A stretch of DNA of 64,000 nucleotides, from positions 1 through 64,000 of the forward strand of contig CAYMPV010000003.1 of NCBI GenBank assembly GCA_964392305.1. The letters are read 5' to 3'. The notes under the pieces are model-generated. The model was not told where the DNA came from and did no database searches. It saw only the letters and a program-made list of their open reading frames with translations. Positions 1 to 7,376 of this stretch are shown in pieces. The position numbers were made by a program, and so were the translations under genes. This stretch comes from JACKIC01 sp964392305. Lineage in GTDB: Bacteria > Planctomycetota > UBA1135 > UBA2386. Within the stretch, counting starts at the first letter, position 1, and each line of letters starts with the position of its first letter.

Positions 1-38
1 ACAAACCACACCCGCGCGGCCGCGCGGTTGTGGTTTGT
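1..38. repeat. 38-nt near-perfect palindrome (possible terminator)
   Basis: Ten-base arms at 1-10 and 29-38 are exact reverse complements (ACAAACCACA / TGTGGTTTGT). Inside them, 12-27 is a 16-nt self-complementary GC core (CCGCGCGGCCGCGCGG). Only positions 11 and 28 do not pair. It lies 68 nt beyond the stop of the leftward malic enzyme gene, so it could end that transcript or one entering from the left. There is no clear U-tract. A protein-binding palindrome is the alternative. The window edge hides its left context. Confidence 0.5.
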
Positions 39-106
39 ACCCGGTACCGTACGCACGCGGCTCTCACCCTCGCGCAGCGGCTGGCTACGCAGGCGCAGCG
101 CAGCGG

Positions 107-1729
107 TCAGACGTAGCTGGGATAGGTCCCGTCGTACATCGCCGCGCGCACGGCGACCTCGAGATCCTCGGGCCGGGGCGTCGCCGCCAACCCTTCCTCG
201 TACGCGCTCTGGGCCACGGCGACGGCGATGCGCACGGACACCTCGCGGATGCCGGCGAGTTTGGGGTAGAGCAGGCCGGTCTCGAGCGCGGCCTGGTCGA
301 CGAGTTCGGCCAGGGTCCGCGCGGCGACGTAGAACATGGTGTCGGTGATCCGCCGTGCTCCAGCGACGATCGCGCCCAGGCCGAGCCCGGGGAAGATGTA
401 GGCGTTGTTACCCTGCCCGGGCACGAAGCGCCGGCCGGCGACTTCGGCCGGATCGAACGGGCTGCCGCTGGCGAACACCGCGGTGCCGTCGGTCCACGAA
501 TAGGCCTGCGCCGCGGTGCATTCGGCCTTGCTGGTCGGGTTGCTGAGCGGGAACACGATCGGCCGTGCGTTGTGCCGCGCCATCGCGCGCACCGCGGGCT
601 CGGTGAACGCGCCGGCCTGTGCCGAGACGCCGATGAGCGCGGTCGGCCGCAGCGCCTGCACCGCGGCCAGCAGGTCCCCCGCCGGCGCATGCTCGTGTGC
701 ATAGGGCCGCTTGTGGGTGGCCAGGTCGGTGCGGCTCGCGACGACGAGGCCGCGCGAGTCGACGAACCAGCATCGGCGCCGCGCATCGGCCTCGGCAACC
801 CCCTCGCGCACCATCGCGTTCACGATCAGATCGGCGATGCCGGTCGCGGCCGAACCCGCGCCCAAGAACAGCACGCGCTGCTCAGCCAACGACGACCCGG
901 TCAGGCGCGTCGCCGACAACAACCCGGCCAATGCCACCGCCGCGGTGCCCTGGATGTCGTCGTTGAAGCAACAGACGCGGTCGCGATACCGCGCCAGCAG
1001 CCGGATCGCATTGTCGGTGGCGAAGTCTTCGAACTGCAACACCGCGCGCGGGAACACTTCCTGCACCGCGACCACGAACTCCTCGAGCAATTCCTCGTAG
1101 GCCGCACCGCGCAGTCGCCTCTGCCGCAGACCGAGGTAGAGCGGATCGTCGCGGATCTCGTCGCGATCACAACCGACGTCGAGCGTGATCGGCAGACCGA
1201 GCGACGGGTCGACACCCGCACAGGCCGTGTAGAGCGACAGCTTGCCGATCGGAATACCCATGCCGTTGGCGCCGAGGTCGCCGAGCCCGAGGATGCGTTC
1301 GCCGTCGGTGACGACGATCATGCCGACGTCGCGCTGCGTCCAGTTGCGCAGCACCTCGGCGATGCGGCCGCGATCGTCGGCGGTGACGTAGAGACCGCGA
1401 GCGCGGCGGAAGATGTGCGCGAAGCGCTGGCAAGCCTCGCCGACGGTCGGCGTGTAGACGATCGGCATCACCTCTTCGACGTGCTCCATGAGCACGCGGT
1501 AGAACAGGTGCTCGTTGCGATCGAGCAGACTGGCCAGGTAGATGTACTGCTCGAGCGGGCTGTCCTTGCGGCGCAGGCTCTCGAGGATGCGGGTCTGCTG
1601 CTGTTGCTGGGTCAGGACCCGAGGCGGCAGCAACCCGCGCAGGCCGAGCGCGTCGCGTTCGGCCGCGGTGAACGCGGTGCCCTTGTTGAGGCGCGGATCG
1701 TGCAGGTAGTCGATGGGACGCAGGACCAT
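107..1729 (-). CDS. maeA: NAD-type malic enzyme (malate dehydrogenase, decarboxylating)
   Basis: This cytoplasmic enzyme oxidatively decarboxylates malate to pyruvate with NAD(P)+, linking the TCA cycle to pyruvate. The 540-residue length fits the large MaeA/SfcA and eukaryote-like class rather than the short bacterial type. The N-terminal domain carries the catalytic tyrosine motif YTPTVGEAC (residues 92-100) and the DLGANGMGIPIGKLSLY block (151-167) with the catalytic lysine near 163. The metal and substrate motifs FEDF (233-236) and CFNDDIQGT (254-262) follow, then a Rossmann motif FLGAGSA (288-294). The start MVLRPIDYLHDP matches the family N-terminus. NAD rather than NADP preference is inferred from class, not seen. 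The gene stands alone. Confidence 0.93.
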   Translation of the reverse strand: MVLRPIDYLHDPRLNKGTAFTAAERDALGLRGLLPPRVLTQQQQQTRILESLRRKDSPLEQYIYLASLLDRNEHLFYRVLMEHVEEVMPIVYTPTVGEACQRFAHIFRRARGLYVTADDRGRIAEVLRNWTQRDVGMIVVTDGERILGLGDLGANGMGIPIGKLSLYTACAGVDPSLGLPITLDVGCDRDEIRDDPLYLGLRQRRLRGAAYEELLEEFVVAVQEVFPRAVLQFEDFATDNAIRLLARYRDRVCCFNDDIQGTAAVALAGLLSATRLTGSSLAEQRVLFLGAGSAATGIADLIVNAMVREGVAEADARRRCWFVDSRGLVVASRTDLATHKRPYAHEHAPAGDLLAAVQALRPTALIGVSAQAGAFTEPAVRAMARHNARPIVFPLSNPTSKAECTAAQAYSWTDGTAVFASGSPFDPAEVAGRRFVPGQGNNAYIFPGLGLGAIVAGARRITDTMFYVAARTLAELVDQAALETGLLYPKLAGIREVSVRIAVAVAQSAYEEGLAATPRPEDLEVAVRAAMYDGTYPSYV

Positions 1730-1780
1730 GCAGGCACGCTACGCCGACGCATCGGCAAAGCCAGCGCGCGACTCCTTGGG

Positions 1781-1963
1781 CTAGCCCGGACCATTCATGA
1801 GGGAAGGTGCGAGAGCCCGCAATGCCGCTCGGTGCCAAGGCGCGTGGCAGGTTCTCCCACAAGCGTGGTGTCTGCCACGCTGAGGACAGGTTCTGCCGCG
1901 CAACGCAGGCAGCGAGGGGCAGGGCGGGTTCGCAGCCCTTCTCTCATGAATAGTCCGGGCTAG
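1781..1963. mobile_element. Short inverted-repeat element (MITE-like), no transposase
   Basis: Arms at 1782-1802 and 1942-1962 are reverse complements at 19 of 21 positions, with core TAGCCCGGAC and ATTCATGAG. Both ends carry CTAG (1781-1784 and 1960-1963), which may be a 4-bp target duplication, though it is also part of the repeat symmetry. The interior of about 140 bp holds a smaller hairpin: CGTGGCAG at 1843-1850 pairs with CTGCCACG at 1872-1879. No protein of transposase type is encoded. The best reading is a non-autonomous element mobilised in trans, or the fused ends of a decayed insertion sequence. Confidence 0.6.
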
Positions 1964-2445
1964 ACCTCGCTCGGCTGGCGCGCCACACGACGCGCCAGCC
2001 ACGTGCCGGTGCCGCCCACGGGGAAGTGCAGCACCCCTTCCTCGGTGTGCCAATCCCACGCCGGCAACGACCACTGCCCCGCGACGGTCTCGCCGCCATC
2101 CCGCAGCCAGCCGCGATACTCGATCAGATGCCGTGGCATCGGTTCCGCCGAGACGATGCCGTGATCTTGTTCGAGCTGGACGCGCAGATCGACCAGTTCA
2201 CCGGCGACGAGCGCATAGCGCCGCGGCATCGACTTCACGAACCGCAAGCGGCGCCACCAGGTGCGCCCTTGGATCAAACCCTGTTCGGGCTGGCCGCCGG
2301 CCGCAGCGTCATCGCGGACGTAACCACGCACCCGCCCGTCCGGCGCAGACGACAGGCTCATCTTGAACGGCACGCGGACCCCAGCACTCTCGCCGTAGGC
2401 CGACCCGTAGATGTATTCCCCTTCCCAGGTCCCCGTGACGTCCAT
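1960..2445 (-). CDS. Conserved-looking protein of unknown function, 161 aa
   Basis: I do not recognise this protein. It begins MDVTGTWEGEYIYG and looks like a beta-rich single-domain soluble protein. It has many aromatic and glycine turns (WRRLRFVKSMPRR in the middle, QWSLPAWDWHTEEG near the end), no signal peptide and no membrane segment. The opening TGTWEGEYIYG is typical of lipocalin-like proteins that start with a G-W-x-G strand, but that is only a resemblance. The start lies 11 nt after the smc stop, so it is probably the last gene of the nrdR operon. Its TAG stop falls inside the right end of the adjacent inverted-repeat element, so the last residues may have been altered by that insertion. 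Confidence 0.6.
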   Translation of the reverse strand: MDVTGTWEGEYIYGSAYGESAGVRVPFKMSLSSAPDGRVRGYVRDDAAAGGQPEQGLIQGRTWWRRLRFVKSMPRRYALVAGELVDLRVQLEQDHGIVSAEPMPRHLIEYRGWLRDGGETVAGQWSLPAWDWHTEEGVLHFPVGGTGTWLARRVARQPSEV

Positions 2446-2456
2446 CGCTCGAGGAC

Positions 2457-5400
2457 CTACTCGAACCCGATCGCCTCTTCGCCGGCGATGCGCTGCTTCT
2501 TGGCCGGATCGGCACCACCGGCCCCCGCGCCGACCGTCGCCTTGCCTTCCTGGATGCTGTCGACCTGCTCGAGCGACACGGCGATGCGCGAGCTGACGCC
2601 GCGGTGCTGCATGGTGATGCCGTAGAGCACCTGGCACTCGGCCATGGTGCGCTTGTGGTGGGTCACGATGCAGAACTGCGTGTCGTGCGTGAAGTCGCGC
2701 AGCACACGCAGGAACCGTTCGACGTTGGTCTCGTCGAGCGCGGCGTCGACTTCGTCGAGGATGCAGAACGGGCTCGGCCGCACCTTGAACAGCGCGAACA
2801 GGATCGCGACGGCGGTCAGCGAACGTTCACCACCGGACAGAAGGTTGATCGACTGCAGCTGCTTGCCGGGCGGCTGCGCGACGATCTCGATGCCGGCCTC
2901 GAGCAGGTCCTCGTTCTTCTGCGGTTCGAACGACAGGAACATGTCGGCCTTGCCGCCCTGGAACAGCTTGCGGAAGATCTCCTGGAAGTTCTTGCGGGCC
3001 TCGTGAAAGGTCTGCTCGAACAGCAGCTTCGACTCGGCCTCGAGCTTCTTGAGGGTCTCGAGCAGCGTGCGGCGCGCTTCCTTGAGGTCCTGCACCTCCT
3101 GCTCGAGGTGTCCGAACTGCCCCTCCTCGTCGTCGAGCTCCTGCACGGCGTCGAGATTGACCGCGCCGAGGCGGTCCTTCTGGCTCTGCAGCACCTGCAC
3201 TTCCTTCTTCGCGGCCAGCGCGTCGAAGTCGTCCTGCAACCACAACCGCGTCAGCTGCCGCCACTCGGCGATCAACTGCGGCGGTAGCGGCGGGCCCTGC
3301 AGGCACTCGACCATGCCTGACATCGCGGGCGGTCCCTGCAGCAGCGGGTCGTGCACCAGGCCGATGCCTTCGACCTCACCCAGGCAGCGGCGCAGCTCGA
3401 TGCCGGTCTCCTCACGCAGCCGCTCTTCGAGCCGCGTGAAACGGTGTTCGAGATCCGAAGTGGCCAGGCGCGCCTGGGTCAGCGCTTCGCTGGCGACGGC
3501 GCGGCGTTGGTCCACCGCGGCCAGTTCCTGCTGCGCCGCGTTGCGCACCTGACGGCCTTCGTCGAGCGCCGCCTGGCGCTCCTGCTTGTGCTCCTGCAAC
3601 TCGGTGAATCGGTCCTCGAGCGCCCCCGCCAGTTCCTCGAGGCGCTGCTCTTCGGCGAGCGCCTTGGCGCGGTCGTCCTCGGCGGCGCGCTGCCGGTCTT
3701 CGATCTCGCCGAGCGCACGCTCGAAGTCGCGCAGCGCCTCGTCGTGCATGCGGATCGAACGCAGCAGGCCTTCGCGCGCCTCGCCGGCGCCGACCTGCTT
3801 CACCTTGAGGTCGTGCTCGACCTGCTGCTGCTCACGCGCCGCCTTCTCGGCCGCGTCGATGGTCGCCGACAAGTCACCTTCTTCGCTCTGCGTGCCGGCC
3901 TCGCGCCGCGCCAGCAGGAACTGGTCGAACAGCGCCGTCGCCAGCGTCGCCAGCGCGCCGCAGCGGGCGCGCGACAGTTCCGCGGCTTCGTGCGCGAGTT
4001 CGCCGAGCTCACGCTCGACGTCGCCGCGCCGCGCCGCGAGACGCGACAACTGGCCCTCACCGCCGTGCCGCGCGGTGCGCACCACGTGCAGCGCATCGGC
4101 GATGGCCTTGAGTTCCCGCTTGAGCCGGTCGACGCGGCCGACGACGCGGTCCTTGCCGCCCTGCAGCTCACCGAGGCGGACCTGCAACGCCGCGGCGCGT
4201 TCGCCGAGCTGGTTGATCTGCGACTTGCGCACCACCAGGCCGGCGTGGCCCTCGGCCGACGCGCCGCCTTCCATGCGCGGTCCGCACACCAGCGTGCCTT
4301 CGCCGGTGACGAAACACAGATCGGCACGGCTGCTGTCGGCGATGTCGAAATCACCGAGCACCACGCCGCGCAGCAGCCAGCGCATCAGCGCTTCGCTCTT
4401 GCCGCCTTCGGCGACGTGGCGCACGAGCTCGGTCAGGTAGCTCGCGCCGGCCGGCGGCGCGAGCAGCCGGCTGCCGCGCGGCGGCTGTTCGCCGAACGCG
4501 TCTTCGACCAGCAACAACACGCGGCCCAGCCGCTTCTCCTCGAGGTCGCGCACGATCGCCGCGGCGTGTTCGCGCGTGTCGACGACCAGGGCCTGCACGA
4601 ACGGACCGAGCGCCGCCTCGAGCGCGGCGCCGTGTTCGAGGTCGATTTCGATCAGGTCCAGCAGTCGACCCCGCAACCCCGGGGGCTGCTGCTCGAGCAC
4701 ATAGCGGGGTGCCGTGTCGAGCCCCTCCATGTGCGCCTCCATCGCCAACAACGCCTGCCGCTGGCCCTCGGCCGCCGACAGCTCGTTGCGCAGCTTCGAC
4801 TCCTGCTCGGCGAGTTCGCCAGCGGCGCGGTCGGCGCCCTCGAGGTCGTCCAGCGAACGCCGTTCGCGCTCGGTGAGCAGCCGCTCGCGCGTGCCCAGGT
4901 CGAGCAGTTCCCCCTGCCAGCGCCGCACCTCGTCGTCGAGCTTGCCGACCTCACCCGACAGCACCTGTTGGCGCTCGCCGAGCCGCTGCTCGCGGGCCTT
5001 GGCGGCGTTGATCTTGGCGGTCGCATCGGCGGCGCGGTTGCGCGCGCGCGTGCGGCCGTGCAGCAGCTCGAGCTGACGTTCGCGCAGCTCCTCACGCTGC
5101 CGCTGCAAGGTGCGCAACGCCGCGAACGCCTGCTGGGCTGCGAGCTGTTGCGCCTCGTGCGCCTTGTGCAGATCGACGAGCTCCTGCTCCTTCTGCGCCA
5201 GCTCCTCGCGCGCCATGGTCAGCGAAAGCGAACGGTCGTCGCGCTGTTCGACGAGGCCCTCCGCGCGCCGCTGGCCGCGCTCGAGTTCCTCGAGGCGGTC
5301 GGCGGCGCGGTGCCGCTGCGTCGCGGCGCGTTCCTTGTGCGTGGTCAGCTCGTTCTCGCAGGCCCGAAGTTCGTCCTGCACCGCTGCCAGCGCCGCCGCC

Positions 5401-6233
5401 AACGTCGTGATCGCGTCATCGGCGGCGTTGAGCTTCTCGGCGGCGAGGTCGCGGCCCTCGTCGGCCGCGGCCAACTCGACCTGCAGCTCGTCGAGCCGCT
5501 CGCGCTGCGCCTTGGCCGTCTGCCGCAGCACCCGGCCGTCGAGCACCGCCAGCGCCGTGCGCAGATCGCGCAGCGCCGCCTGCAGTTCCTGGTAACGCCG
5601 CGCCTTGCCGGCCTGGATGCGCAGGCTGCGAATGCGCCGCGCGCGCTCCTCGAGCAGGTCGGTGACGCGCGACAGGTTCTGGTCGGTGCGTTCGAGCTTA
5701 CGCAGCGATTCCTTCTTCTGGATCTTGAAGCGCGACACGCCGGCCGCCTCCTCGAAGATCGCGCGGCGCGCATCGGGGTTGGCCGACAGCACCGCGTCGA
5801 TGCGGCCCTGTTCCATCACCGAATAACCGCTCGTGCCCAGACCCGTGTCGAGCAACACGTCGCGCACGTCCTTGAGCCGCACCTCGCTGCCGTTCAGCAA
5901 GTAGGACGACTCCTTGTCGAGCGTCAGCCGGCGCGAGATGTCGATCTCGGTCTGGCCGTCGAAGCGCCCCAGCGGGTCTTCGAAGGTGATCGTCACCTCG
6001 GCCATGCCGAGCGCCTGGCGACCTTCGGCGCCCTTGAAGATGACGTCGGTCATCTCGCTGCCGCGCAGGCTCTTGGCGCGCTGGTCGCCCAGCACCCACT
6101 TGATCGCGTCGACGACGTTCGACTTGCCGCAACCGTTGGGGCCGATGATGCCCGTGAGCCGCGTGTCGAATTCGAACTCGGTGCGGTCGGCGAACGACTT
6201 GAAGCCGCGGGCGACGAGTCTCTTGAGGCGCAT
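2457..6233 (-). CDS. smc: Chromosome segregation protein SMC
   Basis: SMC is the ATPase core of the bacterial condensin-like complex that compacts and segregates chromosomes, working with ScpA and ScpB (neither is in this window). The 1258-residue protein opens MRLKRLVARGFKSFADRT, with Walker A GPNGCGKSN at 31-39. Long coiled coils rich in E, A, R, L and Q run from about 170 to 500 and from about 680 to 1030. They flank a globular hinge that begins near the RYVLEQQPPGLRG segment. The C-terminal head has the ABC signature LLSGGERSLTAVA and Walker B ILDEVDAALDE ending near 1168. It is slightly longer than the usual 1150-1200 aa. The ATG follows the preceding stop by 3 nt, so translation is probably coupled. 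Confidence 0.97.
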   Translation of the reverse strand: MRLKRLVARGFKSFADRTEFEFDTRLTGIIGPNGCGKSNVVDAIKWVLGDQRAKSLRGSEMTDVIFKGAEGRQALGMAEVTITFEDPLGRFDGQTEIDISRRLTLDKESSYLLNGSEVRLKDVRDVLLDTGLGTSGYSVMEQGRIDAVLSANPDARRAIFEEAAGVSRFKIQKKESLRKLERTDQNLSRVTDLLEERARRIRSLRIQAGKARRYQELQAALRDLRTALAVLDGRVLRQTAKAQRERLDELQVELAAADEGRDLAAEKLNAADDAITTLAAALAAVQDELRACENELTTHKERAATQRHRAADRLEELERGQRRAEGLVEQRDDRSLSLTMAREELAQKEQELVDLHKAHEAQQLAAQQAFAALRTLQRQREELRERQLELLHGRTRARNRAADATAKINAAKAREQRLGERQQVLSGEVGKLDDEVRRWQGELLDLGTRERLLTERERRSLDDLEGADRAAGELAEQESKLRNELSAAEGQRQALLAMEAHMEGLDTAPRYVLEQQPPGLRGRLLDLIEIDLEHGAALEAALGPFVQALVVDTREHAAAIVRDLEEKRLGRVLLLVEDAFGEQPPRGSRLLAPPAGASYLTELVRHVAEGGKSEALMRWLLRGVVLGDFDIADSSRADLCFVTGEGTLVCGPRMEGGASAEGHAGLVVRKSQINQLGERAAALQVRLGELQGGKDRVVGRVDRLKRELKAIADALHVVRTARHGGEGQLSRLAARRGDVERELGELAHEAAELSRARCGALATLATALFDQFLLARREAGTQSEEGDLSATIDAAEKAAREQQQVEHDLKVKQVGAGEAREGLLRSIRMHDEALRDFERALGEIEDRQRAAEDDRAKALAEEQRLEELAGALEDRFTELQEHKQERQAALDEGRQVRNAAQQELAAVDQRRAVASEALTQARLATSDLEHRFTRLEERLREETGIELRRCLGEVEGIGLVHDPLLQGPPAMSGMVECLQGPPLPPQLIAEWRQLTRLWLQDDFDALAAKKEVQVLQSQKDRLGAVNLDAVQELDDEEGQFGHLEQEVQDLKEARRTLLETLKKLEAESKLLFEQTFHEARKNFQEIFRKLFQGGKADMFLSFEPQKNEDLLEAGIEIVAQPPGKQLQSINLLSGGERSLTAVAILFALFKVRPSPFCILDEVDAALDETNVERFLRVLRDFTHDTQFCIVTHHKRTMAECQVLYGITMQHRGVSSRIAVSLEQVDSIQEGKATVGAGAGGADPAKKQRIAGEEAIGFE

Positions 6234-6236
6234 CGG

Positions 6237-6734
6237 CTACTCCGCCCTCGGCCGCGACCCGGCCTGCCGGTTGGCTGCGACGTCGACCGCGGCCGTCACC
6301 AGCGCACTGCGTCCGAGCAACACCAACGATCCGCGCCGCCGCGCCCGTTCCGCCGCCATCGCCCCGTAGGCGACCGCAGCGCTGGGTTGCCCCGTGACCA
6401 CGAGCAGGTGCTGCACGGCCTCGCTGATCTCGGCCGTGGTCAACATCGTCGCCACCGCGCCGCCACCCACTGCCGACGACTTCACTGCCGACGACTTCAC
6501 TGCCGACGACTTGGCTGCCGACGACTTCGCGCGCGCCGACTTGTCACCGGCCTCGCCGTCGTGCCGCTGCCGCAGCGCCAACAGCGCCACGTTGGCGAGC
6601 TCGAGCGCGCGCCAATCCTCGTCGACGCCGACGCTGTGCAGCGCCAGGTGGATCGAACGCGCGAGTTTGGTCGCGCGCAGGTACTCGGTGCGCCCGTCGC
6701 GCTTCTCAACCAGATGTTCCGTCCGCCGCTTCAT
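6237..6734 (-). CDS. Stand-alone ATP-cone-like protein with KSSAV repeats
   Basis: This 165-aa protein resembles an ATP-cone, the nucleotide-sensing fold of NrdR and ribonucleotide reductase. Residues about 5-55 read VEKRDGRTEYLRATKLARSI, the usual V-KRDG...K opening. Residues about 100-140 hold TTAEISEAVQHLL followed by an AVAYG helix, the usual second half. Between them is a low-complexity linker made of KSSAV units, where a normal cone has a short loop. The ATG lies inside nrdR (29-nt overlap) and the stop is 3 nt before smc. It is therefore co-translated with a regulator that has its own ATP-cone. It may sense ATP/dATP, but no DNA-binding or enzymatic domain is visible. Function is unknown. 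Confidence 0.7.
   Translation of the reverse strand: MKRRTEHLVEKRDGRTEYLRATKLARSIHLALHSVGVDEDWRALELANVALLALRQRHDGEAGDKSARAKSSAAKSSAVKSSAVKSSAVGGGAVATMLTTAEISEAVQHLLVVTGQPSAAVAYGAMAAERARRRGSLVLLGRSALVTAAVDVAANRQAGSRPRAE
6469..6528. repeat. 15-bp tandem repeat, four copies, in coding sequence
   Basis: Four head-to-tail copies of ACTGCCGACGACTTC occur at 6469-6483, 6484-6498, 6499-6513 and 6514-6528. The first two are identical and the last two each differ by one base. Read on the minus strand they encode the (K)SSAV repeats of the ATP-cone-like protein. The 15-nt period keeps frame, so slippage would change linker length without breaking the gene. Confidence 0.9.
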
Positions 6735-7200
6735 GGCCGCCCTCCCGCCGTTTCTCGAGCATCGGCTTGAGCTCGTCGAGGAACTGCGTGACGTCCTTGA
6801 ACTCCCGATAGACGGAAGCGAAACGCACGTAGGCCACCTGATCGAGCTGCCGCAGCTCTTGCATGATGAGGTTGCCGATCACCTTGCTCGGCACCTCTTT
6901 GTCGAAGGCCTCCATGCATTGCCGTTCGATGCGATCCGCGATGACCTCGAGCTGCTCGAGGGACACGGGCCGCTTCTCGCAGGCGCGCAACATGCCGCCG
7001 AGCACCTTCTGCCGATCGAACGCGATGCGCTCTCCGTTCTTCTTGACCACCCGCATCGGGGCCGTCTCGACGCGCTCGTAGGTCGTGTAACGCCGACCAC
7101 AGTCGGCGCAGACCCGGCGACGACGGATTGCGAACCCGTCGGCGCTCGCGCGCGAATCGATGACCCGATCGTTGTCGGCCTTGCAGTACGGACAGCGCAT
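6706..7200 (-). CDS. nrdR: Transcriptional repressor NrdR
   Basis: NrdR represses ribonucleotide reductase genes according to ATP/dATP levels. The 164-aa protein has the zinc ribbon with CPYC at 3-6 and CADC at 31-34, followed by RRYTTYERVE. The ATP-cone starts VVKKNGERIAFDRQK and ends in the helix AYVRFASVYREF. The start MRCPYCKADN is the family start. In-frame codons upstream would add non-homologous residues and were not used. It heads a leftward operon with the ATP-cone-like protein, smc and a hypothetical gene. No ribonucleotide reductase gene lies in the window. A candidate promoter is about 110 nt upstream. Confidence 0.95.
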   Translation of the reverse strand: MRCPYCKADNDRVIDSRASADGFAIRRRRVCADCGRRYTTYERVETAPMRVVKKNGERIAFDRQKVLGGMLRACEKRPVSLEQLEVIADRIERQCMEAFDKEVPSKVIGNLIMQELRQLDQVAYVRFASVYREFKDVTQFLDELKPMLEKRREGGHEAADGTSG

Positions 7201-7308
7201 GAACAGTTCGCTGCACCGGCGCCACCGCATGACCAGCGGTGGACCGGAAAGGGACACGGCGGTCTCGGATCCGGCTGACCCCGGAATCCAGACCTTGCAG
7301 ACCGCAGG

Positions 7309-7338
7309 ACCTTACAGCCCCAAGGGCTTGTATGTCAA
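7309..7338 (-). promoter_or_regulatory. Candidate sigma-70-type promoter upstream of nrdR
   Basis: On the minus strand a perfect TTGACA hexamer (7333-7338) is followed after 18 nt by TAAGGT (7309-7314), a poor -10 match (3 of 6). Two copies of AAGCCCTT flank the -35, one just upstream and one in the spacer. The predicted start would give nrdR a leader of about 100 nt. The spacing and the -35 are the only evidence. Confidence 0.3.
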
Positions 7339-7376
7339 AGGGCTTCGAGACCGACTTCGCGCTCGCCGAAAGACCC

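Noticed and set aside
35..1963. Long plus-strand frame opposite the malic enzyme
   Set aside because: The minus strand carries all malic enzyme motifs. The plus frame runs through the inverted-repeat element and has no family features.
3351..6770. Open frame of over 1100 codons on the plus strand opposite smc
   Set aside because: It is the complement of the SMC coiled-coil gene. Its translation is Leu/Arg/Gln-rich with no recognisable domain, a common by-product of GC-rich codon use.
7201..7257. Longer NrdR start with 19 extra residues
   Set aside because: The family begins at MRCPYC, and the extra residues have no counterpart in it.
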